Shown: positions 17,568 to 30,670 of the stretch, piece by piece
Layout: every line of letters begins with the position of its first letter
Numbering within the stretch: position 1 is the stretch's first letter
Assembly (NCBI GenBank): GCA_023231115.1
Contig: JALNWA010000001.1
Span: forward strand, 62,001 to 126,000
Direction of reading: 5' to 3'
Length of the DNA: 64,000 nt
From: Candidatus Altimarinota bacterium
Lineage (GTDB): Bacteria; Patescibacteriota; Gracilibacteria; UBA1369; LOWO2-01-FULL-3
Made by a program: the position numbers and the translations under genes
Notes under the pieces: model-generated
Database searches by the model: none
What the model saw: the letters and a program-made list of their open reading frames with translations, nothing else
Told to the model about the DNA's origin: nothing

Positions 17568-17747
17568 TTACTTAACTGCTGGAGCTGTTTCAACAACAGC
17601 TGGAGTTTCTGTAGCTGGAGCTTCTGGAACAACAACTGTTGTTTCGTCAACTGCTGGAGTCTCTGTAGCTGGAGCCTCAACTGAAGCTGAACATCCAACT
17701 AGAGAAAGCATAGCAACTACAGCTAGAGATAATGCAACTTTCTTCAT
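17568..17747 (-). CDS. Small lipoprotein with Ala/Pro/Thr repeats
   Basis: A short secreted lipoprotein (59 residues from the ATG at 17747; an ATG two codons upstream is also possible). The signal peptide KKVALSLAVVAMLSLVG is followed by the lipobox cysteine (LVGCSA). The mature part is low-complexity with EAPATETPAV appearing twice. Such tails are typical of small envelope lipoproteins in this lineage. Function unknown. Confidence 0.7.
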   Translation of the reverse strand: MKKVALSLAVVAMLSLVGCSASVEAPATETPAVDETTVVVPEAPATETPAVVETAPAVK

Positions 17748-17847
17748 AGCCATATAGGTTAAAAATTAATATGTGTTTAAAAGTGACTTGCATAGTCACA
17801 ACAAAAGGAATTATACGTATAATCTTAAAAATGTAAAAAAGATAAAG

Positions 17848-17884
17848 TTGACAAAAACACAGAGAAATGGTTTTAATTAAGCCA
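17848..17884 (+). promoter_or_regulatory. Promoter placing +1 at the aroD start codon
   Basis: TTGACA at 17848-17853, a 17-base spacer and TTTTAA at 17871-17876, then 7 bases to the ATG at 17884. A transcription start at the usual distance would fall on the ATG itself, predicting a leaderless aroD mRNA. Confidence 0.6.
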
Positions 17885-18507
17885 TGATTTGCGTTCCTAT
17901 AAGCCAAATTAGCAGTAGAAAAGCCATTAAAATGATGGTCTCAGCTCAAAAAGTCGCTGATGTAAGCGAAATATGGTTTGACGAAATTTTGGATTTTTCA
18001 GAAAAAAATTTAGAGGAATTAATGAAAAATAAAAAAAAAGAAGTAATATATAAATGGCAGGGGAATATTGAAAATCTAAAAACGATTTTAAGAAAAAAAA
18101 TAGAATATATAGACGTAGATATAAAAACAGAAAAATCAATAATCAATAAAATAAGAGAAATAAGCCCAAAAACAAAGATAATAATGTCGTTTCATGATTT
18201 CAAAAAAACACCAAAAGATTCCGATTTGAAAAAAATAATTTCAAAAATGAAAATAAAAAAACCGGATATTTTTAAAATAGCAACTTTCGCGAATGATTTG
18301 TCAGACAATTTTAGAATATTAAAAGTTTTGTCAGATCTAAAAGAAAAAGGGCAAAATGCGATATGTATTTGCATGGGAGATAAAGGCAAATTATCCCGCA
18401 CTGCTGGACATTTGCTCGGAAATTATTTAATGTACGCACCGCTGGATAAAAAAAATATGACGGCTGAAGGACAATTAACAGTTAAAGAACTTAAAAAATG
18501 TCTCTAA
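17884..18507 (+). CDS. aroD: Type I 3-dehydroquinate dehydratase
   Basis: Dehydrates 3-dehydroquinate in the shikimate pathway. It shows the type I Schiff-base lysine K131 (DIFKIAT) and the general acid/base H104 (MSFHDFKKTP), plus CMGDKGKLSRTAG and GNYLMYAPL near the end. It is 207 residues, on the short side of the family. Its last 10 bases overlap ychF, so the two are co-translated. Confidence 0.9.
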   Translation: MICVPISQISSRKAIKMMVSAQKVADVSEIWFDEILDFSEKNLEELMKNKKKEVIYKWQGNIENLKTILRKKIEYIDVDIKTEKSIINKIREISPKTKIIMSFHDFKKTPKDSDLKKIISKMKIKKPDIFKIATFANDLSDNFRILKVLSDLKEKGQNAICICMGDKGKLSRTAGHLLGNYLMYAPLDKKNMTAEGQLTVKELKKCL

Positions 18508-19592
18508 AAATAGGAATTGTAGGACTCCCAAATGTAGGTAAATCAACGCTATTTAACGCATTAACAAGGACAAAATGCGCTCAAGCGGCGAATTATCCTT
18601 TTTGTACAATTGACCCGAATGTCGGAATAGTGGAAGTTCCAGATTTTAGACTAAAAAAACTTACTGAATTTTCAAAATCAGCAAAAACAATTCCTGCGAC
18701 AATAGAATTTGTGGACATTGCAGGGCTTGTAAAAGGCGCAAGTACGGGAGAAGGCCTCGGCAATAAATTTCTTTCACACATAAGAGAATGTAACGCAATA
18801 GCTCACATAGTTAGAGTTTTTCATGATTCAAATGTTATTCATGTTCACGGAAATGTTGACCCAAAAATTGATAAAGAAGTTATAGAATCAGAATTAATCA
18901 TCGCTGACATGCAAACGACGGAAAAGCGCTTGGATAAGGCGATTTCAGATTCAAAATCAGGAGACAAAGAAAAGAAAACATATGCATCTTTGGTGGCAAA
19001 AGTTTTGGAAAATTTGCAAAAAGGAGTTATGGCGGTTGATATAGATTTAACAGACGATGAAAAAGAGAAAATAGAAGATTTACATTTGCTCACAATGAAG
19101 CCAAATTTTTACATAATCAATTTAAGCGAAGACGAAATAAAAACCGCCGACAGAAAAAAGTTTGCGGAAATGCTTGATGTAAAAGATGAAAATAAAATTA
19201 TTCCGGTTTGCGCAAAAATAGAAGAAGAACTTGGGGATTTAAACGAAGAAGAAGCATACGAATATCTAAAAGAGCTTGGCTTAAAAGAAACCGGTTTAAA
19301 CGCATTGATCCGTACGGCATACGAAACGCTTGGGCTTATCACATACTTCACGACAGGCCCACAAGAATCACGAGCATGGACTATAAAGAAGGGGACTCTT
19401 GCCCCTCAAGCGGCCGGAGTAATTCATACTGATTTTGAAAAAGGGTTTATAAAAGCCGAAGTAATAAACTGGCAAAAACTTTTGGAAGCCGGAAGCGAAG
19501 TGAAAGCCAAAGAATTGGGCCTTTTAAGAATTGAAGGAAAAGAATATTTAGTTCAGGACGGAGACTCTATGCACTTCAGATTTGCTAATTAA
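18498..19592 (+). CDS. ychF: Ribosome-binding ATPase YchF
   Basis: An Obg-related P-loop protein that prefers ATP. The P-loop GLPNVGKST is at the N-terminus, with the switch II motif FVDIAGLVKGASTGEGLGN, and the C-terminal TGS domain (TGPQESRAWTIKKGTLAPQA to the final KEYLVQDGDSMHFRFAN). At 364 residues it is full length. The 3' end overlaps the convergent relA gene by 8 bp. Confidence 0.96.
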   Translation: MSLKIGIVGLPNVGKSTLFNALTRTKCAQAANYPFCTIDPNVGIVEVPDFRLKKLTEFSKSAKTIPATIEFVDIAGLVKGASTGEGLGNKFLSHIRECNAIAHIVRVFHDSNVIHVHGNVDPKIDKEVIESELIIADMQTTEKRLDKAISDSKSGDKEKKTYASLVAKVLENLQKGVMAVDIDLTDDEKEKIEDLHLLTMKPNFYIINLSEDEIKTADRKKFAEMLDVKDENKIIPVCAKIEEELGDLNEEEAYEYLKELGLKETGLNALIRTAYETLGLITYFTTGPQESRAWTIKKGTLAPQAAGVIHTDFEKGFIKAEVINWQKLLEAGSEVKAKELGLLRIEGKEYLVQDGDSMHFRFAN

Positions 19593-21885
19593 AATATTTT
19601 CTGAAGTTTACGAAATTGAAGCCAAGATATAAATAAATCATGGCTATTTCTATTATCAAAGTTGTCCAACTTAATTCCAAATCGAAATAAAACAATTCAA
19701 ATAAAAGGAAGATTGAGGCTAAAATAGGAACACCCATGGAAAAAACCAAAAATCTTTTTTTATTTCTAATCACAGGGAAAAATTTTCTTATAATATCAGT
19801 AAGATAAAAAACACACATAAACAAAACCAAAAGACCTGCATCCAAAATGGCATTAAAAATAAGTTCTGAGTCTTTCGCGATTGGAATGTCGTCGATAAAA
19901 GGGATAATCAAGGGATGAATAACCCATATCGCAACCGTAAAAAGAGCAAAAAGATAAGTGAAATAAATACCAAAATAAGAAAATCTATAAGCATATTTAA
20001 ACCCATCCATTCTGTCTAACTCATGAAAAATCTTTTCAACATTTTCTGTGTCATCAACAACTATCTGAACGGAAAAATATGCTTCCTCTTGTCTCTTCGA
20101 CGCATACCCTTTCAAATAATTTACATCTGAAGAATATTTGTACAAGATTTCAGAAACATCTTTTAAAAGTCCAAATCTGTTTTTTGCAACAATTCTTAAA
20201 TTAACTTTTTTTCTGTCAGTCTTTTTTTTCGCAAGGGATTTTACAACATCAGCAACTTTAAAATTTCCTTCTCCTATAGCCATAAAGATACTTTGCATGT
20301 CACAAAAATCTTTATGCATGCTGGCACAAAGCACTTCTTTGGATTTCTTAAAATTAAAGTCAGTTATAAGACCAAGACCGGCAATATCAAACTCTTTTTG
20401 GAGAATTCTTTTCCCTTCTTTTATCTTTGATTCATCAGCAACTTCCACGAGGTATTCTCTTATTTTTGATTTTGCAAAATTTGTCTTGGCAAAAGAAAGC
20501 CAAGAAATTTCAGGGGAGCAATTTTCAGAAGTTATCACTTCAATAATGTCGCCGGTTTTTAATCCTGTAATGATAGGGGAAATGTATCCGTTTATTTCAG
20601 CTTTACAGGAATGATCTCCAACATCGGATGAAATAGCATAAGCAAAATCTATGGCGGAAGCATCCTTTGGCAAATCTATGCGTTTTCCCTTTGGAGTAAA
20701 TACAAATATTTTATCCTGAAATACATCGGATTTTAATTGTTCAAGGAAATTTTCACTGGCATACAATTGATTTTCCGATTCAAAAACATTGCTCATCCAA
20801 GATGAAAAAATATTTTCAGAATTTTTCTTGTTTAACAAAGAAGGAATAAGGCCGTAATCGGTTTGTTTTTGCATTTCGCTGGTCCTTATTTGTATTTCTG
20901 AAAGCAATCCATCGAGTCCAAAAACAGTTGTATGCAGACTTTGGTAACCATTCATTTTTGGATTTGCAATGTAATCTTTAAACCTTCCGACTTTTGGCAC
21001 ATATAAGCCGTGAATAACCCCAAGCGCTTGATAACAACTTGATATATCATCCACAACAATTCTTACCGCAATTCTGTCTTTTACCTCATCAATTGTTTTT
21101 CCCTCAAGTTTTATTTTTTTATATATGTTGTATAAATTTTTCTCCTTTTCGTAAATTTTAGTTTTGATTTTTGCACTTTTTAACTTAGAGGAAAGATCTT
21201 TTATAAATTCATCAACGCTATCTTTGTGTCTTATGTTATTTTCTTCAACTTTCTGCTTCAATTTTTCGTATTCAGGAGGGAAAATATACTTGAAACACAA
21301 GTTCTCAAGCTCTGATTTGAAGGCCTGAATACCAATGAGATTTGAGATAGGGACATAAACGTCCAACGTCTCTCTTGAGATCCTTAAGCGTTTCTCGGGC
21401 TTATCAATGAAATGCAGAGTTCTCATGTTGTGAAGTCTATCCGCAAGTTTTATAAGAATAACTCGAGGATCTTTTACGCTGTGCAACAAAAGTTTTTTCA
21501 AAGATTCAACTTCTCTTTCCGGCATATTGCTCTGATAATGCACTTTCGCCAATTTTGTAATGCCATCAACAAGAAATGCGATTTTTTCACCGAAAAGTTT
21601 TTTTATTTCATCTATACCATGACTCGTGTCTTCCGGAACATCATGAAGAAGCGCACTAATAAGCACATCTTGCCCTGCATGTATTTCCGTCAAAATTGAA
21701 ACAACCGTAACAGGATGAACAATGTAAGGAGTTTCATTATCCTTTCTCATCTGCCCAAAATGGGCATCTTCTGCAAAATCAAAAGCTTTTTGGAATTTTT
21801 TTTCATCGAAATCCGGCAGGTATTTTTTAATACTTTTAATCAAAGCATTAAGATCGAAATACTTACTGTAATCTCTTTGCACCAT
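19585..21885 (-). CDS. RelA/SpoT (p)ppGpp synthetase-hydrolase with C-terminal membrane domain
   Basis: Controls the stringent response. The N-terminal HD hydrolase domain has H57 and H81-D82 (ALLHDVPEDT). The synthetase domain has FKDYIANPKMNGYQSLHTTV and SEIQIRTSEMQ, though the usual His-Trp after the last motif is missing. A TGS domain (FVFTPKGKRIDLPKDASAID) and an ACT domain (RIVAKNRFGLLKDVSEILYK) follow. After the ACT domain four membrane helices appear at about residues 638-659, 677-699, 711-732 and 741-760, which is not usual for this family. Whether both activities are kept is unknown. Confidence 0.9.
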   Translation of the reverse strand: MVQRDYSKYFDLNALIKSIKKYLPDFDEKKFQKAFDFAEDAHFGQMRKDNETPYIVHPVTVVSILTEIHAGQDVLISALLHDVPEDTSHGIDEIKKLFGEKIAFLVDGITKLAKVHYQSNMPEREVESLKKLLLHSVKDPRVILIKLADRLHNMRTLHFIDKPEKRLRISRETLDVYVPISNLIGIQAFKSELENLCFKYIFPPEYEKLKQKVEENNIRHKDSVDEFIKDLSSKLKSAKIKTKIYEKEKNLYNIYKKIKLEGKTIDEVKDRIAVRIVVDDISSCYQALGVIHGLYVPKVGRFKDYIANPKMNGYQSLHTTVFGLDGLLSEIQIRTSEMQKQTDYGLIPSLLNKKNSENIFSSWMSNVFESENQLYASENFLEQLKSDVFQDKIFVFTPKGKRIDLPKDASAIDFAYAISSDVGDHSCKAEINGYISPIITGLKTGDIIEVITSENCSPEISWLSFAKTNFAKSKIREYLVEVADESKIKEGKRILQKEFDIAGLGLITDFNFKKSKEVLCASMHKDFCDMQSIFMAIGEGNFKVADVVKSLAKKKTDRKKVNLRIVAKNRFGLLKDVSEILYKYSSDVNYLKGYASKRQEEAYFSVQIVVDDTENVEKIFHELDRMDGFKYAYRFSYFGIYFTYLFALFTVAIWVIHPLIIPFIDDIPIAKDSELIFNAILDAGLLVLFMCVFYLTDIIRKFFPVIRNKKRFLVFSMGVPILASIFLLFELFYFDLELSWTTLIIEIAMIYLYLGFNFVNFRKYFN

Positions 21886-21969
21886 AAAAGCGGTAAATTA
21901 GCACCTAAAAGGATGAAAAAAGCATGTCACAAAAAGGCTGTTTAGTCAACTTTTTTAATACTTAGAGCA

Positions 21970-21998
21970 TTGAAAAATGGCTTAAAAAAGAGTAGAAT
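21970..21998 (+). promoter_or_regulatory. Promoter of the sortase gene
   Basis: TTGAAA (21970-21975), a 17-base spacer and TAGAAT (21993-21998), 27 bases before the ATG at 22026. A near-consensus vegetative promoter. Confidence 0.55.
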
Positions 21999-22025
21999 GA
22001 ATAGATTTAAACAAAAACAAAATAA

Positions 22026-22868
22026 ATGACGGAATATTTCAAGATACACATAAGCTCAAATGAAGCGGAACAAAATGAGGTAAAACACGAAGTTTTGCAG
22101 GAAAAAACTGAGCCGGAAAAAGAAAAAAGAACACTTAAAAACATATTTAAAGACGCGGCTCGTCAGATTATAGCCAGTGCGGTAATCCTTGGAATAGGTA
22201 TTTTGGCCTTAAATTGGTCCGCCTATTACAAAATTGCGAAAAATGAGGTTCAAAAGTTTACCGGAACCCAAGTTGAAAGCCCTTTAAACAAGCTTACCGA
22301 ATCAAAAGGAACAGCTAATGTTTTACAAGCAAACACACTAAATACACAAAGTATTCCGGCTTTAAATTTGGAAATATCTCCAAGCGACAACAGGTTAATA
22401 ATCCCTCGTATAAACCAAAATCTGCCGATTGTAAGGATCAGCAGTGAAAGTTTGATAAGACGAGATTGGAGCGCACTGGAAAAAGAGATGCAAAATGCTC
22501 TTCAAGACGGAGTGGTCCACTATCCAGGAACAAGTATCCCTGGAGAATCTGGAAATATGGCTATTACAGGGCATAGTTCCTATTTCCCATGGGATTCCGG
22601 AAGATTTAAAGACGTATTTGCGCTTTTACATGATGTAGTTGTGGGGGACAAAATCGTGATGTATTGGGACGGCAAAAAATATATATATGAAATTACTGAA
22701 ATAAAAGTCGTTCTTCCAAGCGATATTTCAATCTTAAAACAAACTCCGGAAAATAAACTTACGCTTATCACTTGTACTCCTGTCGGAACAAACTTAAAAA
22801 GACTTGTGGTCACGGCAAAGCCAATAGAAGACTTGGGCAAGTCAAGCGACGGGAAAATAAAAAGGTAA
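22026..22868 (+). CDS. Class D/E-like sortase
   Basis: A membrane-anchored transpeptidase that links proteins to the cell envelope. An N-terminal cytoplasmic tail and one helix (about 47-64) are followed by the sortase barrel. The catalytic triad is visible: H183 in MAITGHSSYFPW, C250 in LTLITCTP and R259 in NLKRLVV. At 280 residues with a long N-terminus it fits class D/E. No protein with a clear LPxTG signal was seen in the window. Confidence 0.9.
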   Translation: MTEYFKIHISSNEAEQNEVKHEVLQEKTEPEKEKRTLKNIFKDAARQIIASAVILGIGILALNWSAYYKIAKNEVQKFTGTQVESPLNKLTESKGTANVLQANTLNTQSIPALNLEISPSDNRLIIPRINQNLPIVRISSESLIRRDWSALEKEMQNALQDGVVHYPGTSIPGESGNMAITGHSSYFPWDSGRFKDVFALLHDVVVGDKIVMYWDGKKYIYEITEIKVVLPSDISILKQTPENKLTLITCTPVGTNLKRLVVTAKPIEDLGKSSDGKIKR

Positions 22869-22872
22869 ATTC

Positions 22873-23301
22873 TTAAAGATTTTGAAGTTGTTTGAGGAGT
22901 TCCTCTTCTTCTTTCTTCTCTCCTACTTTGCTCAAAGTTTCTTTTTCTTTTATTTCAGCAAATTTTTCTTTCATATTAACTTCCGTCATTTGAGGTGTTT
23001 GCGCAGTTCCAGGCATTACTTCCGTTGAATATTCTTGGTCAAGTTTCGCAAGCTGATCCCTCTCATTAACAAGTATGCCCCTAAATTTGCTTATTTGCTC
23101 TTCAGACATTATCGGCATAATTTGAAGCCAATATTCACGTTCCTCTATATTCATAGACTCAGTTTCAAAAATGAGTTTTATAAGATCGGGAAATTTTTCT
23201 CTTATAATCTTCGGAATAATATAAAAAGATTCTGCTTCAGTAAGGTACTGCTCGGCAGTTTTATTTTTATCTACCAATATTTGTTGTGAAATTTGTGCCA
23301 T
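22873..23301 (-). CDS. Lineage-specific helical protein, paralogue-like to 57652
   Basis: A 142-residue soluble, helical protein, no family recognised. The central segment, EEREYWLQIMPIMSEEQISK followed by LVNERDQLAKLDQEY, follows the same residue pattern as RDEKKRIIESVPKLKQSQID...FEEEKEKFAALSKKH in the protein at 57652-58254. The C-terminus is a Glu/Lys-rich coiled-coil-like helix. The next gene (23305) overlaps or abuts it on the same strand, so both are likely one operon. Confidence 0.6.
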   Translation of the reverse strand: MAQISQQILVDKNKTAEQYLTEAESFYIIPKIIREKFPDLIKLIFETESMNIEEREYWLQIMPIMSEEQISKFRGILVNERDQLAKLDQEYSTEVMPGTAQTPQMTEVNMKEKFAEIKEKETLSKVGEKKEEEELLKQLQNL

Positions 23302-23304
23302 CTA

Positions 23305-23679
23305 CTAGATTATAAATACATTACCGCCCGAAGTTTCAAGTCTTTCTTTTGCGTTTCTTACCCTCTGAACAAGGTTTTGGACTTGGAATGTCTCTCTAAA
23401 ACCGCCATCAACAAGCCCTTTAATGTCTCTAATTGCCGAAAGCATATTAAACGCTTCAATATCAACTTTTCCTTTTTTGTCTACGGGAAGTTGATCATAT
23501 GTCGTATGGTCAATCAAAGTATCAGGCTTATACAAATCAATTTTTCCTTTTGATGTTAAATCAAGAACCAAGTTCAAAAATTCCTCATCTTTAGGGTCAT
23601 TTCCCGAAGGTATAGCCAAAGGCGTGTTTAGAGTCTTTTGTGTGTCGGGGTCTATTTGATTATTTGTCTGTGAATCCAT
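23305..23679 (-). CDS. Hypothetical protein in operon with 22873
   Basis: 124 residues, no signal peptide or membrane helix, no recognised family. The N-terminal 30 residues are polar and probably disordered (TNNQIDPDTQKTL); the rest is predicted alpha-helical with QVQNLVQRVRNAKERLETSG near the end. It lies 3 bases upstream of the 22873 gene on the same strand, so the two products may act together. It is divergent from ligA. Confidence 0.55.
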   Translation of the reverse strand: MDSQTNNQIDPDTQKTLNTPLAIPSGNDPKDEEFLNLVLDLTSKGKIDLYKPDTLIDHTTYDQLPVDKKGKVDIEAFNMLSAIRDIKGLVDGGFRETFQVQNLVQRVRNAKERLETSGGNVFII

Positions 23680-23701
23680 TTTTCATTGAATTAATCCTTA
23701 A

Positions 23702-27327
<3,626 letters not shown>

Positions 27328-27353
27328 GTTTTTTTCTTGGTTGGAAAAGCATA

Positions 27354-28442
27354 CTAGCACATTCTGAGAGCCTGTTTAATCTTTTTTTCAAATATTTCTC
27401 TTGAAAAATTTTGAGCATGTCGGCGAATAGTATGTGGAGAATAGAATTTTTCGTTATACATAAGCCTTGCGAGCCCGTCTTCCATAGCTTCAACAGTTTG
27501 CTCAAAGAAAAATTCCCCTGTCTTTCCAGAAACAACAGTCTCGGTAACGCCACCTTTCCCATAAGCCAAAACGGGCTTTCCACAAGCCATCGCTTCAACA
27601 GGCGTAATCCCAAAATCTTCTTCTCCTGGGAAAATAAGCGCGCGACAATTTTCCATGTATTCTTTCACGGTTTCGTCATCTTTAAACCCAAGAAAATCGA
27701 TATTATCACCGGCAATACTTTCGAGATATTCTTTCTGTGGTCCATCACCGATAACAATGAGTTTTCGGCCTATCTTATTGAAGAGTTGGATGGCAAGATC
27801 AATTTTTTTGTACGGAGTTAATGTAGAAACAATCAAGAAATAATTTGAATGTTCTTCTTTTGCTCTAAATTTATCAGCTTCAACAGGAGGATAAACGATA
27901 TCACTCTCCATTTTGTAATATTTGCTTACACGTTTTTGAACATGTCTCGAATTTGAAAGATACTTTGTAGGCCTGTCTGCCGCGATAATATCCCATTCGC
28001 GCAAATATTTAATCAAAGGCGCATAAAGAAAAGACTTAAGCCCTTTAATGTTATTTTCTTGTAGGTATTCATTGCTATAATCCCACGCATAGCGCATAGG
28101 GGAGTGACAGTAGCAAATATGTTTCGTCTCAAGAGGAGTGATAATACCATGCGAAAAAGCCCCGCTCGAACTTATAACACAATCAAATCCTTCAAAATTA
28201 AGCTCTTCAATCGCACGCGGAATTTTGTGAGTAAGAAGCCTATAACGCTTTCTTATAAAACGCGGATAATTCTGCAAAAAAGAAGTGCGCACTCTTTCCT
28301 TTGGGAAAATATGTCCGACTTTTTCTTCATCATAAAGCAAAGTAAAAATAGGAGCTGTAGGGAACATTTCTGTAAGCACTTTAAGAACACGTTCAGCTCC
28401 TCCAAGCTTAAGCAAAAAATCATGGACTAAAGCTATTTTCAT
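27354..28442 (-). CDS. GT4-type glycosyltransferase
   Basis: A GT-B fold glycosyltransferase of 362 residues. The N-terminus KIALVHDFLLKLGGAERVL is typical of the family, and the C-terminal half has the nucleotide-sugar site: RALIFPGEEDFGITPVEAMA with the E-x7-E pattern, followed by CGKPVLAYGKGGVTE. Likely builds a cell-surface polysaccharide. It belongs to the leftward run with polX and a second GT4 gene. Confidence 0.88.
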   Translation of the reverse strand: MKIALVHDFLLKLGGAERVLKVLTEMFPTAPIFTLLYDEEKVGHIFPKERVRTSFLQNYPRFIRKRYRLLTHKIPRAIEELNFEGFDCVISSSGAFSHGIITPLETKHICYCHSPMRYAWDYSNEYLQENNIKGLKSFLYAPLIKYLREWDIIAADRPTKYLSNSRHVQKRVSKYYKMESDIVYPPVEADKFRAKEEHSNYFLIVSTLTPYKKIDLAIQLFNKIGRKLIVIGDGPQKEYLESIAGDNIDFLGFKDDETVKEYMENCRALIFPGEEDFGITPVEAMACGKPVLAYGKGGVTETVVSGKTGEFFFEQTVEAMEDGLARLMYNEKFYSPHTIRRHAQNFSREIFEKKIKQALRMC

Positions 28443-28446
28443 TTAT

Positions 28447-28854
28447 TTATTTAACTGGTTTCTCTTCTAAGATTGTAGGTTCTGCTACCTCATCTAGCAC
28501 AGGCTCTGTTGTTGTAGTGTTAGCTTCTGTAGCCAAGCTCTCAATATCAATTCCTGAACATTCCTGAATAGCCTTTAAGATTGTCTTATTTGTCTCTTCA
28601 TCATTATACTTGTCTGAAATAGCTTTCATGCCAGCTTCATCTTTGTTGTTAAAACCATACTCTGAAAAAACTTCCATGGATTTATCCAAAGTTTCTTGAG
28701 AAGGCGCACGCGGATCGTCTGAATTGAAAATCAAACAAAGCGCATCGGAAGTAGCTTCGATAAAACGACTTCTTTCACTTTTAAATCTGTTAAAAAAGCT
28801 ACATCCGGATAATAAAAACACAGCTGATAGAAGAATTATTAGACCTTTTTTCAT
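28447..28854 (-). CDS. Small lipoprotein
   Basis: 135 residues with a signal peptide and lipobox (FLLSGCSFF). The mature part has one Cys pair candidate (DALCLIF, QECSGI) and a Thr/Glu/Pro-rich tail. The pattern of long helix with SEYGFNNKDEAGMKAISDKY is not one I can assign. It stops 4 bases before the glycosyltransferase gene and may share its transcript. Confidence 0.65.
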   Translation of the reverse strand: MKKGLIILLSAVFLLSGCSFFNRFKSERSRFIEATSDALCLIFNSDDPRAPSQETLDKSMEVFSEYGFNNKDEAGMKAISDKYNDEETNKTILKAIQECSGIDIESLATEANTTTTEPVLDEVAEPTILEEKPVK

Positions 28855-28907
28855 TTTAATAAAATTTATAGGATATAAGGGAATTTACTGAGGGAAATTA
28901 TACCTTT

Positions 28908-30638
28908 TTAAAAATAAGTGTCAAATTTTCCAAAGCTTTTTGTGTTGAGAACATCGTCTTTTGTAAGCCATCCGCGCCTTGCATTAAAAACGCCATATTC
29001 CATGAAATCCGGTTGCTCTATGCTGTGAGAATCTGTATCTATAACAAATTTAGCGCCTTTATCTTTCGCGATTTTGATGAATTTATCAGGCAAATCGAGG
29101 CGAAGCGGACTTGAATTTATTTCAATCGCAACATGATTTTTCACACAAGCTTCAATAACGCGTTCCATGTCAAATTCCATCGGAGCTCTTTTGTTTATGA
29201 GCCGGCCGGTCGGATGTCCAAGTATTTTCGCATAAGGGTTTTCTATCGCTGTAATAAGCCTTTCCGTTTGCTCCTCAAAAGAAAGCGTGCCATACATATG
29301 CGCACTAATTACAACAATATCAAGTTGTTTCAAAACGTCATCATTAAAATCCAAAGACCCATCTTTCAAAATATCAACTTCACAACCTTTCAAAATTTTA
29401 ATTTTTCCTTTAAATTTTTTATTTAATTCATCAATTTCTTTCCACTGCCTTTGAATGTCTTTTGTGCTCATCCCGTTCACAATAGCCATAACGGAAGAAT
29501 GATCTGTCACAGCAAAATATTCGTATCCCTTCGCGATAAACGCTTTAGTCATTTCTAAAAGGCTGGCATCCCCGTCACTATAAGTTGTGTGTGAATGAAG
29601 ATCTCCTTTAATATCTTTTAATTCTATAAATTCAGGAAATTTTTTATTTTTAAGTCCGTATTCAATTTCGCCGTTATTATTTCGAAGCTCGGGAATTATG
29701 TAAGGCAAGCCTACGCTTTTAAAAATATCTTCTTCCTTCTGTCCGGAAATCATTTTCTCTCCTTTGAAAACGCCATATTCGCTTATCTTTAGCCCTTTCC
29801 TTTTTGCAATGTCTCGAATTTTTATATTGTGATCTTTATTGCCGGTAAAATAATGCATTGCCGCACCAAAACTTTCGTCTGCAATAACACGTAAATCAAT
29901 CTGAATTCCACTTTGCAAAACAACACTCGACTTAGTGTCTCCGCTTGAAAGAATTGTCAGGATTTCCCTATAAGAATTGAAATGTTTCATCACAGTTTCA
30001 CTGCTCTTTTTTGGATTTTTTACGGTCACAAGAATATCAATATCTCCGATGGTTTCTTGTCTTCTGCGAAGGCTTCCCGCATATTCAATTCTCTTCACAT
30101 CATCGCATTTTTCCATGTAAGAAATAATTCTCTTTGCCTCCTGCATGGCCTCCGAAATCAAATGTCTTTTTGTGGAAAAATAAGCATGTTCTGAAATCGC
30201 TTTCAAAATATCATTCTCTGTTTTTTCTCCCATCCCAGGCAAATCTCTAACCTTATGTTTTTCGCATGCCTCCTTTAGTTCATTGATACTTTTTACTTTT
30301 AAATGAAAATAAATAGCTTTTACTTTCTTAGGTCCGAGACCTCGTATTTCAAGAAGTTCCAAAAGTCCTTTCGGGATGGATTTCTTAAGTTGATCACATT
30401 CTTCGCATTTACCTGTATTAACAAGTTCAATGATTTTATCTTTCAGTCCTTTTCCAATTCCAGGAATATTTTCAAGTTGTTTCGGATCTTTAGCAACTAC
30501 ATCGCGCAAATCATACGGAAAATTCGCGATAACAAGTCCGGCCTTTCTGTAAGCGTTTATTTTGAAAACACTGTCCCCGCGAATATCAAGGATGTCGGAC
30601 ATTTCTTGAAAGATAGAAGATATTTTTTTATTGTCCAT
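28908..30638 (-). CDS. polX: PolX: DNA polymerase X with PHP domain
   Basis: A repair polymerase/3'-5' exonuclease. The HhH motifs (LENIPGIGKGLKDKI, LPGMGEKTENDI) are followed by the pol beta palm with GDIDILVT (two catalytic Asp), then a C-terminal PHP domain with DLHSHTTYSDGDAS and VTDHSS metal ligands. About 576 residues from the ATG at 30638 (MDNKKISSIFQEM); an ATG at 30662 is also possible. Confidence 0.93.
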   Translation of the reverse strand: MDNKKISSIFQEMSDILDIRGDSVFKINAYRKAGLVIANFPYDLRDVVAKDPKQLENIPGIGKGLKDKIIELVNTGKCEECDQLKKSIPKGLLELLEIRGLGPKKVKAIYFHLKVKSINELKEACEKHKVRDLPGMGEKTENDILKAISEHAYFSTKRHLISEAMQEAKRIISYMEKCDDVKRIEYAGSLRRRQETIGDIDILVTVKNPKKSSETVMKHFNSYREILTILSSGDTKSSVVLQSGIQIDLRVIADESFGAAMHYFTGNKDHNIKIRDIAKRKGLKISEYGVFKGEKMISGQKEEDIFKSVGLPYIIPELRNNNGEIEYGLKNKKFPEFIELKDIKGDLHSHTTYSDGDASLLEMTKAFIAKGYEYFAVTDHSSVMAIVNGMSTKDIQRQWKEIDELNKKFKGKIKILKGCEVDILKDGSLDFNDDVLKQLDIVVISAHMYGTLSFEEQTERLITAIENPYAKILGHPTGRLINKRAPMEFDMERVIEACVKNHVAIEINSSPLRLDLPDKFIKIAKDKGAKFVIDTDSHSIEQPDFMEYGVFNARRGWLTKDDVLNTKSFGKFDTYF

Positions 30639-30670
30639 GAGGGGAGTGTTACTAAACTTCATCCCTCAAT

